A model generated the notes under the pieces. That model made no database searches and was not told where the DNA came from. It saw nothing but the letters and a program-made list of their open reading frames with translations. A DNA stretch of 10,253 nucleotides from SAR324 cluster bacterium (lineage in GTDB: Bacteria; SAR324; NAC60-12), in contig JAPKDT010000059.1 in assembly GCA_028822475.1 (NCBI GenBank), forward strand, positions 1 through 10,253, written 5' to 3'. Below are positions 7,763 to 10,253 of this stretch, one piece after another (positions within the stretch are counted from its first letter, which is position 1; the number at the start of each line of letters is the position of its first letter). The translations under genes were made by a program, and so were the position numbers.

Positions 7763-9475
7763 ATGAACACCTACCACCCTGTAGTTGAAATTTTAGTAGA
7801 CCGTTTTGGAACGTCTCCGGAGTCATTGGAGCCGCTGCATGAACAACTTCTCGCTTACCGTGAAAGTACGGGCGGTCTGAAAGAAGCGCTGCTGAAACAT
7901 AATGTCACCAGTGAGAACACGTTTCAACAGGCAATGGCCACCTATTTTGAATTGGAGTATCGGGAGAATTTTGATGATGTTCCGGTGGTACGTGAATATA
8001 CGGAAATAATTCCGATACGATATGCCAAAAAAAATGTCTTCTTCCCCCTCAAAAAAGAGAGCAACACGCTGACGGTTGCCATAACAAATCCGGAACTTTC
8101 ACAGCCGCTGGATGATCTTGCCCGTCATTTTAAGTGTCATATTGAACCTGTTCTTTCTCATAAGCAGGCAGTGCTTGATTTGATCAACCGTGCTTATGAT
8201 GAATCTTCCGCCTCAACTGAAGAAGCAGTGGATCAGCTTGACTCAGATGAAACATATGAAAATATTCTGGCAGTAGAAGAACCGGAAGATTTACTCGATG
8301 CAACAGATGAAGAGCCCATAAAACGATTAGTCAACAGCTTGCTCTGGCAGGCGGCTAAAGATGAAGCCAGTGATGTGCACATAGACCCAATGACCCGTGA
8401 AACCATTGTGCGTTACCGTATTGACGGCATACTCCAGCAGGTCACTGCTTTTCCGAGCCAGGTACATGTGACTGTGGTAAACAGAATTAAAGTCATGTCC
8501 CGTTTGGACATTGCCCAGAAAGGTGTCCCGCAGGACGGACGTTCGATGGTACTGATTGCCGGTAGGAAAATTGACATCAGAGTCTCAACTGTACCGACAA
8601 TTCAGGGTGAAAAAATTGTCATGCGTATGTTGTATCAAGACGAAAAACTAATGCAACTGAGTCAACTTGGTTTAGCAAAATACATTTCAAAACCGTACTC
8701 CAAGATGGTGCAGAGCAGCGGGGGCATAATCCTTGTTACAGGACCTACCGGAAGTGGAAAAACAACTACGCTTTACGCCTCTCTAGCTGAAATCGATAAT
8801 GAGGCTCGCAATATAATTACCATTGAAGACCCTGTTGAATACAAACTTTCCGGTTACAGCCAGATTGAAGTTAAGCCGAAACTAGGTTTGACATTCGCCA
8901 ACGCTCTGCGTTCAGTTTTACGGCAGGATCCTGATGTTATTATGATAGGAGAAATGCGTGACAAAGAAACCGCGCAGATCGCCATTCAATCCGCATTGAC
9001 CGGACACCTGGTTTTCAGTACTGTTCATACCAACAACGCTCCGGCTACCATCACCCGTCTCATTGATATGGGGATTGAACCTTTCCTCGTTTGCTCAACA
9101 ATCATCGGTGTGCTTGCGCAACGACTGGTGCGCCGTATCTGTCCCGATTGCCGTAAAAGCTACAAACCTCATTCAGAACAACTCAGGGAGTTAGGTATCA
9201 AAGAAGAAAATTTCAGGAAAATCGGCAGGAGTTTCTATCGTGGAACAGGCTGCAATAAATGCAGAAATACAGGTTACCACGGAAGACTCGGAATTCACGA
9301 ACTGCTCGAAATGAGCGAAGGCGTCAAAAATATTATTCTCGAAAGCAGTGACTCGGACGCCATAAAAAAACAGGCTTTGAAAGAAAAAATGATCACTTTA
9401 CGGCGTGATGGAGTGAATAAAATTCTGCACGGTTTAACGACCGCAGAAGAAATCCTATCGATTACTACAGATTAA
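7763..9475 (+). CDS. gspE: Type II secretion / type IV pilus assembly ATPase, GspE/PulE type
   Basis: This is a cytoplasmic hexameric ATPase that powers pseudopilus or pilus assembly in type II secretion and related machines. The N-terminal residues 1-140 resemble the T2SSE_N (MshEN-like) domain, followed by an acidic linker (about 150-185) and the ASDVHIDP start of the N2 domain. The ATPase core is intact: Walker A GPTGSGKTT at 327-335 with Lys333, the Asp box IITIEDPVEY, Walker B DVIMIGEMRD at 391-400 with Glu397, and the His box GHLVFSTVHT at 414-423. A zinc site has CPDC at 460-463 and CNKC at 497-500, then TGYHGRLGIHELL. The length of 570 is normal. The zinc motif and the spacing favour GspE over PilT; PilB is the closest alternative. 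GEM replaces the more usual GEI, which is conservative. It follows the beta-domain gene after 120 bases with no good Shine-Dalgarno. No gspF, pseudopilin or secretin gene is in the window. Confidence 0.93.
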   Translation: MNTYHPVVEILVDRFGTSPESLEPLHEQLLAYRESTGGLKEALLKHNVTSENTFQQAMATYFELEYRENFDDVPVVREYTEIIPIRYAKKNVFFPLKKESNTLTVAITNPELSQPLDDLARHFKCHIEPVLSHKQAVLDLINRAYDESSASTEEAVDQLDSDETYENILAVEEPEDLLDATDEEPIKRLVNSLLWQAAKDEASDVHIDPMTRETIVRYRIDGILQQVTAFPSQVHVTVVNRIKVMSRLDIAQKGVPQDGRSMVLIAGRKIDIRVSTVPTIQGEKIVMRMLYQDEKLMQLSQLGLAKYISKPYSKMVQSSGGIILVTGPTGSGKTTTLYASLAEIDNEARNIITIEDPVEYKLSGYSQIEVKPKLGLTFANALRSVLRQDPDVIMIGEMRDKETAQIAIQSALTGHLVFSTVHTNNAPATITRLIDMGIEPFLVCSTIIGVLAQRLVRRICPDCRKSYKPHSEQLRELGIKEENFRKIGRSFYRGTGCNKCRNTGYHGRLGIHELLEMSEGVKNIILESSDSDAIKKQALKEKMITLRRDGVNKILHGLTTAEEILSITTD

Positions 9476-9481
9476 AAATTT

Positions 9482-9516
9482 GCTGTTTTTGTAGCCACCT
9501 ACAACGTGACAACAGC
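9482..9516. repeat. Two-part hairpin just after gspE
   Basis: GCTGTT (9482-9487) pairs with AACAGC (9511-9516). Inside it TTGTAG (9489-9494) pairs with CTACAA (9499-9504) around the loop CCAC. It starts six bases after the gspE stop. There is no T-run after it on the plus strand, so it would be an imperfect terminator or a 3'-end stabilising structure. Confidence 0.45.
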
Positions 9517-9842
9517 GTTTCCGTTACGTTCAATGACAACCTCTGGAAAAGACCTTTACACCTCCACAGCGGTCAACTAGAATGCTGGAAACGTTTGGAC
9601 GTTTCAGAAAAAGAATGGTTAGACTTCATACCGTAATCAGCATGCTTTAACATTCTGAAAATCTTTATTGACTCCTCATTGATAAGTGGAAAGTATTCAC
9701 GAGGATTTATAGAAGGCTTTACATTTTTTTTCAGGAGAGCTAGTTTTAAATGGTGTAACAAGGGATCAGCTTCTATTTCTTATGGATATCTGTGTTGATT
9801 CAAGAACGGGTTCCGGTTGGAACTGCTTCGTCAATTAAACCA

Positions 9843-9849
9843 GAAGGAG
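9843..9849 (+). promoter_or_regulatory. Shine-Dalgarno sequence supporting the TTG start of the ABC gene
   Basis: GAAGGAG lies three bases before TTG 9853, a short spacing, but it is the strongest ribosome binding site in the window. Together with the family's usual N-terminal length it selects the TTG over in-frame TTG 9817, which would add 12 residues, and GTG 9880, which would remove the first nine. Confidence 0.55.
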
Positions 9850-9852
9850 AAT

Positions 9853-10253
9853 TTGAACAACCACAAAACCGCCCTGTTGGTGGAAGATCTGCATAAGTAT
9901 TTTGGTGCTGACGAAGTTCTCAAAGGCATTTCGCTGGAAGCACAAGAAGGCGATGTGATCGCCCTACTGGGAGCAAGCGGATCCGGGAAGAGCACTTTTT
10001 TGCGCTGCCTCAATTTGCTGGAAACTCCCACCAGCGGGAAGGTTTATGTAGGCGGTGAATTGATACGCATGAAAAAGGATCGCTACGGCGAAACTGTTCC
10101 GGAAGACATTAAACAGGTGGAACGTCTCCGGACACGTTTGGGGATGGTTTTTCAGCAGTTCAATCTGTGGTCTCACATGACAGTTTTGGAAAATGTCATC
10201 GAGGCCCCGGTGCATGTGCAAAATATTCCTAAAAAAGAAGCTATTGAAAAAGC
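9853..10253 (+). CDS. ATP-binding subunit of a polar amino acid ABC importer (HisP/GlnQ/AotP family), 3' end outside the window
   Basis: The frame starts at TTG 9853 and is open to the right edge, giving 133 codons. This subunit hydrolyses ATP at the cytoplasmic face of an importer for polar or basic amino acids. Walker A GASGSGKST is at residues 40-48, preceded by VEDLHKYFGADEVLKGISL, and LRCLNLLETPTSGKV follows. The Q-loop region VFQQFNLWSHMTVLENV and the following EAPVHVQ are typical of the HisP/OccP/AotP branch, whose members carry histidine, arginine or opines. Substrate cannot be set from this part. The signature LSGGQ, Walker B and H-loop lie outside the window. Family members are about 250 residues long, so roughly half is here. 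Permease and binding-protein genes are expected nearby but are not visible. Confidence 0.92.
   Translation, partial: MNNHKTALLVEDLHKYFGADEVLKGISLEAQEGDVIALLGASGSGKSTFLRCLNLLETPTSGKVYVGGELIRMKKDRYGETVPEDIKQVERLRTRLGMVFQQFNLWSHMTVLENVIEAPVHVQNIPKKEAIEK

Larger units (their letters stand above)
9476..9852. other. 377-bp gap with no recognised gene
   Basis: Besides the hairpin after gspE, two short open frames look more protein-like than chance but match nothing I know. On the plus strand, 9499-9636 reads to TAA without a start codon and ends CWKRLDVSEKEWLDFIP, rich in tryptophan and charged residues. On the minus strand, 9573-9761 reads 62 codons from TTG to TGA and includes NPREYFPLINEESIKIF; a stop lies eight codons above the TTG. 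They overlap on opposite strands, so at most one can be a gene relic in the shared part. A weak promoter-like pair, TTTACA (9718-9723) and TAGTTT (9741-9746) with a 17-base spacer, could serve the ABC gene. Confidence 0.4.

Noticed and set aside
9476..9580. Possible stop-codon read-through of gspE, since its frame stays open about 34 codons beyond the TAA
   Set aside because: GspE already has full family length and the normal C-terminus; nothing suggests recoding of TAA.
9964..10221. 85-codon minus-strand open frame, and the similar one at 9831-10031
   Set aside because: Both are antisense to the ABC ATPase frame, which has clear Walker A and Q-loop motifs.

Overview
This window comes from a bacterial chromosome with an estimated GC content in the low forties percent. 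The organism is most likely Gram-negative: two consecutive genes encode proteins with Sec-type signal peptides, followed by a type II secretion/type IV pilus assembly ATPase. The fused TrpE-TrpG anthranilate synthase is of the kind best known in alphaproteobacteria, but it also occurs elsewhere. GspE and the TPR/beta-domain pair look more like proteins of deltaproteobacteria-like lineages. I would say a proteobacterium or close relative, without naming a genus.

Left part (1-2600), minus strand: two tryptophan biosynthesis genes. The 3'-truncated trpE(G) fusion reads leftwards out of the window. Upstream of it lies trpF, which appears to have its own terminator, and trpE(G) has its own candidate promoter in the gap. 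The two genes supply an early step (chorismate to anthranilate) and the third step (phosphoribosylanthranilate isomerisation) of the pathway.

Middle (2600-7642), plus strand: a yggU/UPF0235 gene is broken by one in-frame TAA, so it is a likely pseudogene. A 1189-residue exported TPR protein follows, with a very regular 108-bp repeat array and a second, older internal duplication. It overlaps by one base a 362-residue protein with a signal peptide, a predicted beta-sandwich domain and a C-terminal membrane anchor. These two are almost certainly one operon and one envelope assembly.

Right part (7763-10253), plus strand: a complete GspE/PilB-type ATPase has no visible pseudopilin, GspF or secretin partner. 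A 377-bp gap holds a hairpin and only gene-fragment-like open frames. The window ends in the 5' part of an ATP-binding subunit of a polar amino acid ABC importer, probably starting at TTG behind the one good Shine-Dalgarno sequence seen here.

No tRNA, rRNA, insertion sequence, CRISPR array or phage gene was recognised. Most of the window is ordinary housekeeping content. The parts least explained are the TPR/beta-domain operon next to an isolated GspE, the repeat structure of the TPR gene, and the broken yggU.
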